This document shows positions 17,963-28,820 of a stretch of 64,000 nt of DNA, piece by piece. The stretch is from NCBI RefSeq assembly GCF_019929665.1, contig NZ_JAHZPZ010000001.1, positions 310,001 through 374,000 on the forward strand, read 5' to 3'. The stretch is from Streptococcus infantis (GTDB lineage: Bacteria; Bacillota; Bacilli; Lactobacillales; Streptococcaceae). Positions within the stretch are counted from its first letter, which is position 1. Every line of letters begins with the position of its first letter. The notes beneath the pieces were generated by a model. It was given only the letters and a program-made list of their open reading frames with translations. It made no database searches and had not been told where the DNA came from. A program made the translations under genes and the position numbers.

Positions 17963-18607
17963 ATGAAAATATTAGTTACAGGATTTGATCCTTTTGGTGG
18001 TGAAAAGGTCAATCCAGCTCTAGAAGCAGTTAAATCACTACCGTCTGAAATCAATGGTGCAGAGCTTCATTGGGTAGAAATCCCAACGGTCTTTTATAAA
18101 TCAGCAGAGGTTTTAGAAGCAGAAATAAATCGATACCATCCAGATGTTGTGCTTTGCATCGGACAAGCAGGAGGAAGAGCGAGTTTAACTCCTGAGAGAG
18201 TTGCTATCAATCAAGATGATGCTAGAATTCCAGATAACGATGGAAATCAGCCTATTGATACTCCTATCCGTCTTGATGGAGAAGCTGCCTATTTTAGCAC
18301 ACTCCCTATCAAAGCAATGGTACAAGCTATAAAAGAAGAAGGGCTACCAGCTTCAGTATCCAATTCAGCAGGGACCTTTGTTTGCAACCATTTGATGTAT
18401 CAGGCACTCTATTTAGCGAATAAGAAATTTCCCAATATGCTAGCAGGATTTATGCATATTCCCTATATGACAGAACAAGTGGTAAATAAGCCTAGTACTG
18501 CATCCATGTGCTTAAGAGATATTGTCCGAGGTATCGAAGTTGCTATTGCTGCTATCGTGGACCATAAAGATAAAGATTTGAAATTGGTCGGAGGGACGAC
18601 TCACTAA
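17963..18607 (+). CDS. pcp: Pyrrolidone-carboxylate peptidase
   Basis: Cytoplasmic cysteine peptidase (C15 family), 214 aa, which removes N-terminal pyroglutamate from peptides. The catalytic triad is visible: Glu78 (TPERVAIN), Cys141 (SAGTFVCNH) and His165 (GFMHIPY). The N-terminal signature [13 protein letters not shown] is present. The SD AAAGGAA precedes the ATG. Last gene of the DUF969-DUF979-pcp operon, consistent with import followed by cleavage of pyroglutamyl substrates. Confidence 0.97.
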   Translation: MKILVTGFDPFGGEKVNPALEAVKSLPSEINGAELHWVEIPTVFYKSAEVLEAEINRYHPDVVLCIGQAGGRASLTPERVAINQDDARIPDNDGNQPIDTPIRLDGEAAYFSTLPIKAMVQAIKEEGLPASVSNSAGTFVCNHLMYQALYLANKKFPNMLAGFMHIPYMTEQVVNKPSTASMCLRDIVRGIEVAIAAIVDHKDKDLKLVGGTTH

Positions 18608-18639
18608 TAATTCAATTTTCAAATTAAAAAATATTCCTT

Positions 18640-18680
18640 AAACTCTCTGTCAAGATAAGCATGATAGAGAGTTTTTTCTT
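18640..18680 (+). terminator. pcp operon terminator
   Basis: Stem AAACTCTCT / AGAGAGTTT (18640-18648 / 18666-18674) followed by a T run. Confidence 0.85.
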
Positions 18681-18707
18681 GCTAGATTAGGGAATTTCTT
18701 GTAAAAT
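18679..18707 (+). promoter_or_regulatory. Promoter of the DUF2969 gene
   Basis: TTGCTA (18679-18684), 17-bp spacer, TAAAAT (18702-18707). The -35 overlaps the T tail of the preceding terminator. Confidence 0.6.
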
Positions 18708-18731
18708 AGATAAAGTGAAAAGAGGTATGGT

Positions 18732-18962
18732 ATGAGCAAAAAAGATAAAAAAATTGAGATTCAATTGTCAGATGCTAAAGTAGTAGTTGGAAAAGATAAG
18801 TACGCTGGTTACACATTAACAATTGGTAAAAAGTTAATCGGTGAAATTGCCGAACTAGATGACCAATTTGCAATCATAAAGAATGGAAATGTCGATAGTT
18901 TTTACAAGAATCTTGAAAAAGCTGTGGAAATATTGATTGAGAACTATAATTTAGCAAAATAA
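18732..18962 (+). CDS. DUF2969 family small protein
   Basis: A 76-aa basic cytoplasmic protein resembling the DUF2969 family found in lactic acid bacteria. It begins with a Lys-rich stretch and holds YTLTIGKKLIGEIAELDDQF, predicted to be mostly beta strands, then a C-terminal helix. No catalytic motif is visible and the function is unknown. SD AGAGGT precedes the ATG. It has its own promoter and is followed directly by the tRNA promoter. Confidence 0.85.
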   Translation: MSKKDKKIEIQLSDAKVVVGKDKYAGYTLTIGKKLIGEIAELDDQFAIIKNGNVDSFYKNLEKAVEILIENYNLAK

Positions 18963-18965
18963 TGC

Positions 18966-18994
18966 TTGTTTTTTGCAATTTTTCATGATATAAT
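18966..18994 (+). promoter_or_regulatory. tRNA-Tyr/tRNA-Gln promoter
   Basis: TTGTTT (18966-18971), 17-bp spacer ending in TGA, consensus TATAAT (18989-18994). The tRNA-Tyr gene begins 17 bases later. Confidence 0.75.
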
Positions 18995-19011
18995 AGTTTT
19001 CGTTGATTGTC

Positions 19012-19092
19012 GGAGAGATAGCGAAGAGGCTAAACGTGGCGGACTGTAAATCCGCTCCTTCGGGTTCGGGGGTTCGAATCCCTCTCTCTCCA
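19012..19092 (+). tRNA. tRNA-Tyr (GTA)
   Basis: 81 bases with acceptor arms GGAGAGA / TCTCTCC and discriminator A. The anticodon stem-loop has CTGTAAA (anticodon GTA), there is a long variable arm (CTCCTTCGGG) as expected of class II tRNA-Tyr, and the T arm is GGGGG-TTCGAAT-CCCTC. CCA is not encoded. The tRNA-Gln gene follows after 9 bases. Confidence 0.97.
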
Positions 19093-19101
19093 TATCATCA
19101 A

Positions 19102-19173
19102 TGGGGTATAGCCAAGCGGTAAGGCAAGGGACTTTGACTCCCTCATGCGTTGGTTCGAATCCAGCTACCCCAG
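19102..19173 (+). tRNA. tRNA-Gln (TTG)
   Basis: 72 bases with acceptor arms TGGGGTA / TACCCCA, discriminator G, anticodon loop ACTTTGACT (anticodon TTG), and T loop TTCGAAT. CCA is not encoded. Probably co-transcribed with tRNA-Tyr. Confidence 0.97.
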
Positions 19174-19261
19174 TTCTTAGGTAATAAATTCAAGATAAAA
19201 AGAAAAATATCTTAGGGTATTTTATTTTTATAATTGAAGGACGTTCGAGATGTTCATGTCG

Positions 19262-19290
19262 TTGCGGGTGCTTAGGAAAAAAATTATAAG
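19262..19290 (+). promoter_or_regulatory. rpsA promoter
   Basis: TTGCGG (19262-19267), 17-bp spacer, TATAAG (19285-19290). A hairpin TCAAGT / ACTTGA (19295-19300 / 19308-19313) would lie at the very 5' end of the transcript, just before the SD GGAGG near 19320. Confidence 0.5.
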
Positions 19291-19332
19291 TATGTCAAGT
19301 TAAAAAGACTTGATTGTTGGAGGATTTTTTAG

Positions 19333-20535
19333 ATGAATGAATTTGAAGATTTGCTAAATAGCGTTAGCCAAGTTGAACCTGGTGATGTTGTTAGTGCTGA
19401 AGTATTGACAGTTGATGCTAATCAAGCTAACGTTGCAATCTCTGGAACTGGTGTTGAAGGTGTCTTGACTCTTCGCGAATTGACAAACGATCGCGATGCT
19501 GATATCAATGACTTTGTAAAAGTAGGTGAAGTATTTGATGTTCTTGTACTTCGTCAAGTAGTTGGTAAAGATACTGATACAGTAACATACCTTGTATCTA
19601 AAAAACGCCTTGAAGCTCGCAAAGCATGGGACAAACTTGTAGGACGCGAAGAAGAAGTTGTTACAGTTAAAGGAACTCGCGCTGTTAAAGGTGGACTTTC
19701 AGTAGAATTTGAAGGTTTGCGTGGATTTATCCCAGCTTCAATGTTGGATACTCGTTTCGTACGTAACACTGAGCGTTTTGTAGGTCAAGAATTTGAAGCT
19801 AAAATCAAAGAAGTTGACCCTAAAGAAAACCGCTTCATCCTTTCACGTCGTGAAGTTGTCGAAGCAGCTACTGCAGCAGCTCGTGCTGAAGTTTTCGGTA
19901 AATTGGCTGCTGGTGATGTAGTAACTGGTAAAGTTGCTCGTATCACAAGCTTCGGTGCTTTCATCGATCTTGGTGGTGTTGATGGATTGGTTCACTTGAC
20001 TGAATTGTCACACGAACGTAACGTTTCACCAAAATCAGTTGTAACTGTTGGTGAAGAAGTTGAAGTTAAAATCCTTGACCTTAACGAAGAAGAAGGACGT
20101 GTATCACTTTCACTTAAAGCAACAACACCTGGACCATGGGATGGCGTTGAGCAAAAATTGGCTAAAGGTGACGTTGTAGAAGGTACAGTTAAACGTTTGA
20201 CTGACTTCGGTGCATTTGTTGAAGTATTGCCAGGTATCGATGGACTTGTTCACGTATCACAAATTTCACACAAACGTATTGAAAATCCAAAAGAAGCTCT
20301 TACAGTTGGTCAAGAAGTTACTGTTAAAGTTCTTGATGTTAATGCTGATGCAGAACGTGTATCACTTTCTATCAAAGCTCTTGAAGAACGTCCAGCTCAA
20401 GAAGAAGGACAAAACGAAGAAAAACGTGCTCCACGTCCACGTCGTCCAAAACGTCAAGAAAAACGTGACTTTGAACTTCCTGAAACTCAAACAGGATTCT
20501 CAATGGCTGACTTGTTCGGAGACATCGAACTTTAA
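19333..20535 (+). CDS. rpsA: 30S ribosomal protein S1
   Basis: 400 aa with four S1 RNA-binding repeats, starting near residues 15, 100, 190 and 275. The third and fourth repeats carry the familiar SFGAFIDLGGVDGLVHLTE and DFGAFVEVLPGIDGLVHVS. This four-repeat length is usual in streptococci (six repeats in E. coli). An acidic/basic tail (RPRRPKRQEKRDFEL) follows the repeats. S1 helps mRNAs with weak SD signals to bind the ribosome. Codon use is strongly biased towards highly expressed codons. SD TTGGAGG lies 10 bases before the ATG. Confidence 0.96.
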   Translation: MNEFEDLLNSVSQVEPGDVVSAEVLTVDANQANVAISGTGVEGVLTLRELTNDRDADINDFVKVGEVFDVLVLRQVVGKDTDTVTYLVSKKRLEARKAWDKLVGREEEVVTVKGTRAVKGGLSVEFEGLRGFIPASMLDTRFVRNTERFVGQEFEAKIKEVDPKENRFILSRREVVEAATAAARAEVFGKLAAGDVVTGKVARITSFGAFIDLGGVDGLVHLTELSHERNVSPKSVVTVGEEVEVKILDLNEEEGRVSLSLKATTPGPWDGVEQKLAKGDVVEGTVKRLTDFGAFVEVLPGIDGLVHVSQISHKRIENPKEALTVGQEVTVKVLDVNADAERVSLSIKALEERPAQEEGQNEEKRAPRPRRPKRQEKRDFELPETQTGFSMADLFGDIEL

Positions 20536-20552
20536 TCAATCAGAACTAATTA

Positions 20553-20590
20553 TAAATCCTTTGTTGTAAAACAAGGGATTTTTCTTTTTT
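20553..20590 (+). terminator. rpsA terminator
   Basis: Twelve-bp stem AAATCCTTTGTT / AACAAGGGATTT (one G-T pair) with loop GTAA and a T-rich tail. Confidence 0.9.
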
Positions 20591-20605
20591 CAACTAGTAT
20601 TTTTT

Positions 20606-20613
20606 GATATAAT
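20606..20613 (+). promoter_or_regulatory. Extended -10 promoter, predicted leaderless
   Basis: TGATATAAT-type extended -10 (TATAAT at 20608-20613, TG at 20605-20606) ends six bases before the ATG at 20620. No Shine-Dalgarno is present. The geometry is the same as at plsY. Confidence 0.6.
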
Positions 20614-20619
20614 GGATTT

Positions 20620-21117
20620 ATGTTACATTCCGAAAAAGAATCAATTTACCAAATTGTAAATGAACAACTCTCTAGTCTTTTAGAAGGTGAGACCAATGTG
20701 TTGGCTAATCTATCAAATGCTAGTGCTCTCTTAAAAATGAACTTTCCTCGTACTGTCTTTGCAGGTTTCTATTTATATGACGGAAATGAGCTTATTTTAG
20801 GCCCTTTTCAGGGTGGAGTCTCATGTGTTAGAATTGCGCTCGGAAAAGGAGTTTGTGGTGAGTCAGCGGCTAGCCGTCAAACAGTTATCGTTGGTGATGT
20901 CAAGACTTATCCAAACTATATTTCTTGTGATAGTAGTGCTCGTAGCGAGATCGTACTTCCAATGGTACAAAATGGACAGCTTTTGGGTGTATTAGATTTG
21001 GACTCATCTTATGTTGATGATTATGATGAAATTGATCAACGCTATTTAGAAGAGTTTGTGTCCATTTTACTAGATAAGACAGAATGGAAATTTTCAATGT
21101 TTGAGGAGAAGGCATAA
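20620..21117 (+). CDS. Free methionine-R-sulfoxide reductase (GAF domain)
   Basis: A 165-aa single GAF-domain protein matching the fRMsr/YebR family, which reduces free L-methionine-R-sulfoxide. The three conserved cysteines are present: Cys69 (SCVRI), Cys79 (GKGVCGESA) and Cys103 ([15 protein letters not shown]). The predicted mRNA starts at or next to the ATG (leaderless). The stop codon overlaps the dnaX start (TAATG), so the two genes are coupled: an antioxidant enzyme co-expressed with a replication gene, an arrangement shared with pneumococcus. Confidence 0.92.
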   Translation: MLHSEKESIYQIVNEQLSSLLEGETNVLANLSNASALLKMNFPRTVFAGFYLYDGNELILGPFQGGVSCVRIALGKGVCGESAASRQTVIVGDVKTYPNYISCDSSARSEIVLPMVQNGQLLGVLDLDSSYVDDYDEIDQRYLEEFVSILLDKTEWKFSMFEEKA

Positions 21118-22781
21118 TGTATCAGGCGCTTTATCGAAAATATAGAAGTCAAAATTTTTCACAGTTAGTGGGCCAGGAAGTTGTTGCTAGAACTCTTAAA
21201 CAGGCTGTAGAACAGGATAAGATTAGTCACGCCTACCTATTTTCAGGACCTCGTGGAACTGGTAAGACTAGTGTGGCTAAGATTTTTGCTAAGGCTATGA
21301 ACTGCCCTAATCAAGTAGGGGGAGAACCTTGTAATAACTGTTACATCTGTCAAGCTGTTACGGATGGAAGTTTAGAAGACGTTATCGAAATGGATGCTGC
21401 TTCTAATAATGGTGTTGATGAAATTCGTGATATTCGTGATAAATCAACTTATGCTCCAAGTATAGCTCAGTATAAGGTTTATATCATTGATGAGGTTCAT
21501 ATGCTTTCGACAGGTGCCTTTAATGCCCTTTTGAAAACACTGGAAGAACCAACTCCAAATGTAGTCTTTATTTTGGCAACGACTGAGCTTCATAAAATTC
21601 CTGCAACTATTTTGTCTCGTGTTCAACGATTTGAGTTCAAGGCCATTAGGACTCAGGATATTCGAGATCATATCTTCCAGATTTTAGAAAAAGAAGGGAT
21701 TGATTACGAAACAGAAGCTGTTGAAATTATTGCTCGCCGAGCTGAAGGTGGGATGCGGGATGCCTTGTCAATTTTAGACCAGGCATTAAGCTTAACCCAA
21801 GAAGCTACATTGACAACTGCAGTCTCAGAAGAAATCACTGGTACCATTAGTTTAAGTGCCTTGGATCATTACGTGGCTGCTTTAGCTCAAAAGGATGTAC
21901 CGGGAGCCCTTCAAAATCTTGATCTGATTTTTGAGAATGGAAAGAGCATGACACGTTTTGTAGTTGATTTGCTACAATATCTCCGTGATATCTTAATTGT
22001 TCAAGCAGGCGGAGAAAATACACATCATAGTGATGCATTTGAGAGAAACTTAGCTCTTCCGCAGGATGTCTTGTTTGAGATGATTAGTCTTGCTACTAAA
22101 AGTCTAGCTGATATTAAGGCTAGCCTACAACCTAAAATTTATGCCGAAATGATGACTATTCGTTTAGCAGAAATTGATTCTCAACCAGAACTTTCAGGTG
22201 AAGTGGCTGAGGAATTGTCTTCTCTTCGAGAAGAAGTTGTACGATTGAAACAAGCTCTTGCCAATGTTGGTTCTAATCCCAAACAAACTGTTTCTACACC
22301 AAGTCGTCCGACTAACAGTAAATCAATCTATCGTGTAGACCGAAATAAGGTGCAGTCTATTCTTCAAGAAGCAGTAGAAAATCCAGACTTAGCCCGTCAA
22401 AACTTAATCCGTCTTCAGAATGCTTGGGGAGAAGTCATTGAAAGCTTATCTGGTCCAGATAAGGCACTCTTAGCTGGTTCTAAACCAGTTGCGGCTAATG
22501 AACATCATGCGATTTTGGCTTTTGAATCTAATTTCAATGCTGGTCAAACCATGAAACGAGACAATCTTAACACCATGTTTGGCAATATTCTTAGCCGAGC
22601 TGCTGGATTTTCTCCAGAGATTCTTGCTATTTCTATGGAAGAATGGAAGGAAGTTCGAGCTGCATTTTCAAGCAGAGCTAAAGGTTCTCAAGAACAAGTC
22701 AATAAGGAAGAACCGGAAGAGTCTATACTTCCTCAAGGCTTTGAATTTTTAGCAGATAAAGTGACCATAGCAGAAGACTAA
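21117..22781 (+). CDS. dnaX: DNA polymerase III subunits gamma/tau
   Basis: Clamp-loader ATPase of 554 aa. Walker A GPRGTGKT (44-51), zinc-binding cysteines in CPNQVGGEPCNNCYIC, DExH-type Walker B VYIIDEVHML and sensor 1 ATTELHKIP are visible, followed by the clamp-loader helical collar and a variable C-terminal region. No evident A-run frameshift site was noticed, so only the full-length product is predicted. The start overlaps the stop of the GAF protein gene. With holB at 33565 this window holds two of the clamp-loader subunits. Confidence 0.96.
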   Translation: MYQALYRKYRSQNFSQLVGQEVVARTLKQAVEQDKISHAYLFSGPRGTGKTSVAKIFAKAMNCPNQVGGEPCNNCYICQAVTDGSLEDVIEMDAASNNGVDEIRDIRDKSTYAPSIAQYKVYIIDEVHMLSTGAFNALLKTLEEPTPNVVFILATTELHKIPATILSRVQRFEFKAIRTQDIRDHIFQILEKEGIDYETEAVEIIARRAEGGMRDALSILDQALSLTQEATLTTAVSEEITGTISLSALDHYVAALAQKDVPGALQNLDLIFENGKSMTRFVVDLLQYLRDILIVQAGGENTHHSDAFERNLALPQDVLFEMISLATKSLADIKASLQPKIYAEMMTIRLAEIDSQPELSGEVAEELSSLREEVVRLKQALANVGSNPKQTVSTPSRPTNSKSIYRVDRNKVQSILQEAVENPDLARQNLIRLQNAWGEVIESLSGPDKALLAGSKPVAANEHHAILAFESNFNAGQTMKRDNLNTMFGNILSRAAGFSPEILAISMEEWKEVRAAFSSRAKGSQEQVNKEEPEESILPQGFEFLADKVTIAED

Positions 22782-22803
22782 AAGGAATTGGTGGTAAAAG
22801 ACT

Positions 22804-22998
22804 ATGAACAGACAACAATTTATTATCATGGCCTTATTTACTGCTGCTGAGACTTATTTCTTTAATGAATCCATCATGGAGCAACGGTATATCGTGGCCT
22901 TACTTTGGGCTATTTTGATCCTGAGAAATTTTCGCGTGAGTTATATCATGGGTAAAATTGTGAGCGCTATAGATGATCATTTTCAAGGGAAGAAGTAG
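22804..22998 (+). CDS. DUF3272 family small membrane protein
   Basis: 64 aa with two hydrophobic segments (about 5-20 and 28-43) and a basic C-terminal tail, matching a streptococcus-specific family (DUF3272). It follows dnaX by 22 bases. The SD is GGTGG/AAGG-like. Function unknown. Confidence 0.8.
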   Translation: MNRQQFIIMALFTAAETYFFNESIMEQRYIVALLWAILILRNFRVSYIMGKIVSAIDDHFQGKK

Positions 22999-23020
22999 CT
23001 CCTAGCTTCTAGACAAAATC

Positions 23021-23043
23021 AAAGCCTTTTAGGCTTTTTTTTG
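23021..23043 (+). terminator. dnaX operon terminator
   Basis: AAAGCC / GGCTTT stem with a 5-base loop and a run of eight Ts. Confidence 0.85.
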
Positions 23044-23152
23044 TTATACTATTAAGGTATATTTATTGACATTTTACTGTGTTTTTCTAGGGATTTAAAA
23101 AGGTTAAATTTCAGGTAAATACAGTAAAAAGGATGAAAAGAAAGGAACAATT

Positions 23153-23923
23153 ATGTCAGTATTAGAGATCAAAGATCTTCACGTTGAAATTGAAGGAAAA
23201 GAAATTTTAAAAGGGGTCAATCTGACTCTTAAAACAGGAGAAATTGCAGCTATCATGGGACCAAATGGTACCGGTAAGTCTACTCTTTCAGCTGCTATTA
23301 TGGGGAACCCAAACTATGAAGTCACTAAAGGTGAAGTCTTATTTGACGGTGTAAACATCCTTGAATTGGAAGTGGATGAGCGTGCGCGTATGGGACTTTT
23401 CCTTGCCATGCAATATCCGTCAGAAATTCCTGGGATTACCAATGCTGAGTTTCTTCGTGCAGCTATGAATGCTGGGAAAGAAGATGATGAGAAGATTTCA
23501 GTTCGTGAATTTATCACTAAGTTAGACGAAAAAATGGAATTGCTCAACATGAAAGAAGAAATGGCAGAGCGTTACCTCAACGAAGGTTTCTCAGGTGGTG
23601 AGAAAAAACGTAACGAAATTCTTCAACTCTTGATGTTGGAACCAACTTTTGCCCTCTTAGATGAGATTGACTCTGGTCTTGACATTGATGCCCTTAAAGT
23701 TGTCTCTAAAGGTGTGAATGCTATGCGTGGTGAAGGTTTTGGTGCTATGATCATTACTCACTACCAACGTCTTTTGAACTATATCACACCAGATGTGGTA
23801 CACGTTATGATGGAAGGTCGTGTTGTTCTTTCTGGAGGTCCAGAATTGGCTGCACGCTTGGAACGTGAAGGATACGCGAAACTAGCTGAAGAACTTGGCT
23901 ATGACTACAAGGAAGAATTGTAA
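23153..23923 (+). CDS. sufC: Fe-S cluster assembly ATPase SufC
   Basis: Soluble ABC-type ATPase of 256 aa that forms the SufBCD scaffold with SufB and SufD. Walker A GPNGTGKS (about 37-44), signature FSGGEKKRNEI, Walker B FALLDEIDSGLD and the switch His in ITHYQRLL are visible. First gene of sufCDSUB. A TTGACA at 23066-23071 may be its -35, but the matching -10 (TAGGGA) is poor. SD GAAAGGA lies 7 bases before the ATG. Confidence 0.97.
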   Translation: MSVLEIKDLHVEIEGKEILKGVNLTLKTGEIAAIMGPNGTGKSTLSAAIMGNPNYEVTKGEVLFDGVNILELEVDERARMGLFLAMQYPSEIPGITNAEFLRAAMNAGKEDDEKISVREFITKLDEKMELLNMKEEMAERYLNEGFSGGEKKRNEILQLLMLEPTFALLDEIDSGLDIDALKVVSKGVNAMRGEGFGAMIITHYQRLLNYITPDVVHVMMEGRVVLSGGPELAARLEREGYAKLAEELGYDYKEEL

Positions 23924-23950
23924 TTCCCTCGTATCTTTTAGGAGAAGTAA

Positions 23951-26873
<2,923 letters not shown>

Positions 26874-26877
<4 letters not shown>

Positions 26878-26898
26878 GACAAGCTTTCTTTGTCTTAT
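26874..26898 (+). repeat. Hairpin between sufU and sufB
   Basis: Perfect inverted repeat ATAAGACAA / TTGTCTTAT (26874-26882 / 26890-26898) with a 7-base loop, containing the sufU stop codon. No T run follows. It could be an mRNA processing or stabilising structure that adjusts the amount of SufB. Confidence 0.5.
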
Positions 26899-26934
26899 AA
26901 ATCATTAGAAATAAAGAATGAAAGAAAGGATATT

Positions 26935-28347
26935 ATGGCTGAAGAAAGAGTAGAACCAAAACCAATCGATCTTGGTGAATATAAATTTGGTTTCCATGAC
27001 GATGTAGAGCCTGTCCTATCGACAGGAAAAGGATTGAATGAAGATGTCATTCGTGAACTATCAGCAGCTAAGGGAGAACCTGAGTGGATGTTGGAATTCC
27101 GTTTGAAATCTTATGAAACCTTCAAAAAAATGCCCATGCAAACTTGGGGGGCAGACTTGTCAGAGATTGACTTTGATGACTTGATCTACTACCAAAAACC
27201 ATCTGATAAACCAGCTCGTTCCTGGGATGATGTACCTGAAAAGATTAAAGAAACCTTTGAACGAATCGGGATTCCAGAAGCTGAACGTGCTTATCTAGCT
27301 GGAGCTTCTGCCCAGTATGAGTCAGAAGTGGTTTACCATAACATGAAGGAAGAATTTGAGAAATTAGGAATTATCTTTACAGATACAGATTCTGCCCTCA
27401 AGGAATACCCAGACTTGTTTAAACAATACTTTGCGAAGTTGGTACCGCCGACAGATAACAAGTTGGCAGCCCTCAACTCAGCAGTATGGTCTGGCGGAAC
27501 CTTCATTTATGTTCCTAAAGGTGTCAAGGTAGATATTCCACTTCAAACCTACTTCCGTATCAACAATGAAAATACTGGTCAGTTTGAACGTACCTTAATC
27601 ATCGTTGATGAGGGAGCAAGTGTCCACTACGTAGAAGGATGTACAGCGCCAACTTATTCTAGCAACAGCTTGCATGCTGCTATTGTAGAAATCTTTGCTT
27701 TGGACGGGGCTTATATGCGTTATACAACCATCCAAAACTGGTCAGATAACGTTTATAACTTGGTAACAAAACGCGCTAAGGCTTTGAAAGATGCGACTGT
27801 TGAGTGGATTGATGGAAACTTAGGTGCCAAAACAACTATGAAATATCCATCAGTTTACCTAGATGGAGAAGGTGCGCGTGGGACGATGCTTTCGATTGCC
27901 TTTGCCAATGCAGGGCAACACCAAGATACTGGTGCTAAGATGATCCACAATGCTCCACATACGAGCTCGTCTATCGTCTCTAAATCAATCGCTAAAGGCG
28001 GTGGTAAGGTAGACTATCGTGGACAAGTGACTTTCAACAAGAACTCTAAGAAATCTGTTTCTCACATCGAGTGTGATACCATTATCATGGATGACTTGTC
28101 AGCGTCAGATACCATTCCATTTAATGAAATCCACAACTCACAAGTTGCTTTGGAGCACGAAGCCAAGGTTTCTAAGATTTCTGAAGAGCAACTTTATTAC
28201 CTCATGAGCCGTGGCTTGTCAGAATCTGAAGCAACTGAAATGATTGTCATGGGATTTGTAGAGCCCTTCACCAAAGAACTTCCAATGGAATACGCAGTTG
28301 AGCTCAACCGCTTGATTAGCTACGAAATGGAAGGATCAGTTGGATAA
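26935..28347 (+). CDS. sufB: Fe-S cluster assembly protein SufB
   Basis: Scaffold subunit of 470 aa. Conserved stretches: [31 protein letters not shown] (conserved Cys), and the C-terminal [40 protein letters not shown] region with the cluster-site Cys and Glu. The ATG at 26935 has SD GAAAGGA and gives the family length; an upstream frame extension is not needed. Last gene of the suf operon, closed by a terminator. Confidence 0.97.
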   Translation: MAEERVEPKPIDLGEYKFGFHDDVEPVLSTGKGLNEDVIRELSAAKGEPEWMLEFRLKSYETFKKMPMQTWGADLSEIDFDDLIYYQKPSDKPARSWDDVPEKIKETFERIGIPEAERAYLAGASAQYESEVVYHNMKEEFEKLGIIFTDTDSALKEYPDLFKQYFAKLVPPTDNKLAALNSAVWSGGTFIYVPKGVKVDIPLQTYFRINNENTGQFERTLIIVDEGASVHYVEGCTAPTYSSNSLHAAIVEIFALDGAYMRYTTIQNWSDNVYNLVTKRAKALKDATVEWIDGNLGAKTTMKYPSVYLDGEGARGTMLSIAFANAGQHQDTGAKMIHNAPHTSSSIVSKSIAKGGGKVDYRGQVTFNKNSKKSVSHIECDTIIMDDLSASDTIPFNEIHNSQVALEHEAKVSKISEEQLYYLMSRGLSESEATEMIVMGFVEPFTKELPMEYAVELNRLISYEMEGSVG

Positions 28348-28365
28348 TCATTATAAAAAAAAAAC

Positions 28366-28395
28366 TGAACAAATATTACATTTGTTCATTTTTTT
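28366..28395 (+). terminator. suf operon terminator
   Basis: TGAACAAA / TTTGTTCA stem (28366-28373 / 28381-28388) with an A run before and seven Ts after. Confidence 0.9.
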
Positions 28396-28414
28396 AGATA
28401 CAATTTTATAAATA

Positions 28415-28443
28415 TTCACAAAATACATTATCTGTGGTAAAAT
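28415..28443 (+). promoter_or_regulatory. Promoter of the ruined permease gene
   Basis: TTCACA (28415-28420), 17-bp spacer, TAAAAT (28438-28443), followed by SD GGAGATGA and the ATG of the pseudogene. The expression signals have outlasted the gene. Confidence 0.6.
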
Positions 28444-28472
28444 AAAACAATTATTGTTAGTGGAGATGAAGA

Positions 28473-28787
28473 ATGAATATTTTTAGAATAAAAGACTTCA
28501 GCCTAAGTAAAACAGAAATGCATCGTCATTTGAAATTATGGGATTTAATTCTTTAAGGAATTGGGGCCATGGTGGGAACTGGTATTTTTACCATTACAGG
28601 AACAGTTGCAGCAACACTAGCAGGACCTGCTCTTGTGGTATCTATCGTGATTTCTGCGATCTGTGTGTCCTTTATGCTTCAATACACTCTTGAAACTTGG
28701 ATAGCATTTGTATTAGCATTAATAGTAGGAGTTATTACTTACTTTACTTATGGCTATAAAAACTCTACACTATCAAAAAATCAATAA
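28473..28787 (+). pseudogene. APC-family amino-acid permease remnant
   Basis: The frame begins MNIFRIKDFSLSKTEMHRHL, then LWDLIL, a TAA stop (28554-28556), and continues in frame with GIGAMVGTGIFTITGTVAA, the typical first membrane segment of cationic amino-acid/APC permeases (the stop is one base from a Leu codon TTA). After about 66 codons it jumps to a short C-terminal piece (YTLETWIAFVLALIVGVITYFTYGYKNS), the usual end of these proteins. Roughly 340 codons of the middle are missing. So there are two lesions: a nonsense mutation and a large in-frame deletion. The promoter, SD and terminator are intact. Confidence 0.8.
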
Positions 28788-28791
28788 AGAA

Positions 28792-28820
28792 AAAATCGCG
28801 ATTTTTCGCGATTTTTTTAT
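28792..28820. terminator. Bidirectional terminator (permease remnant / dacA)
   Basis: AAAATCGCG / CGCGATTTT stem with a T-rich loop, A run before and T run after; ends both convergent units. It overlaps the dacA stop by a few bases. Confidence 0.85.

Noticed and set aside
28569-28787. A 72-codon frame read as an independent small membrane protein
   Set aside because: It is in frame with an upstream permease N-terminus across a stop codon and joins the two ends of a known permease family, so it is part of a pseudogene. ATG 28569 has no SD of its own.
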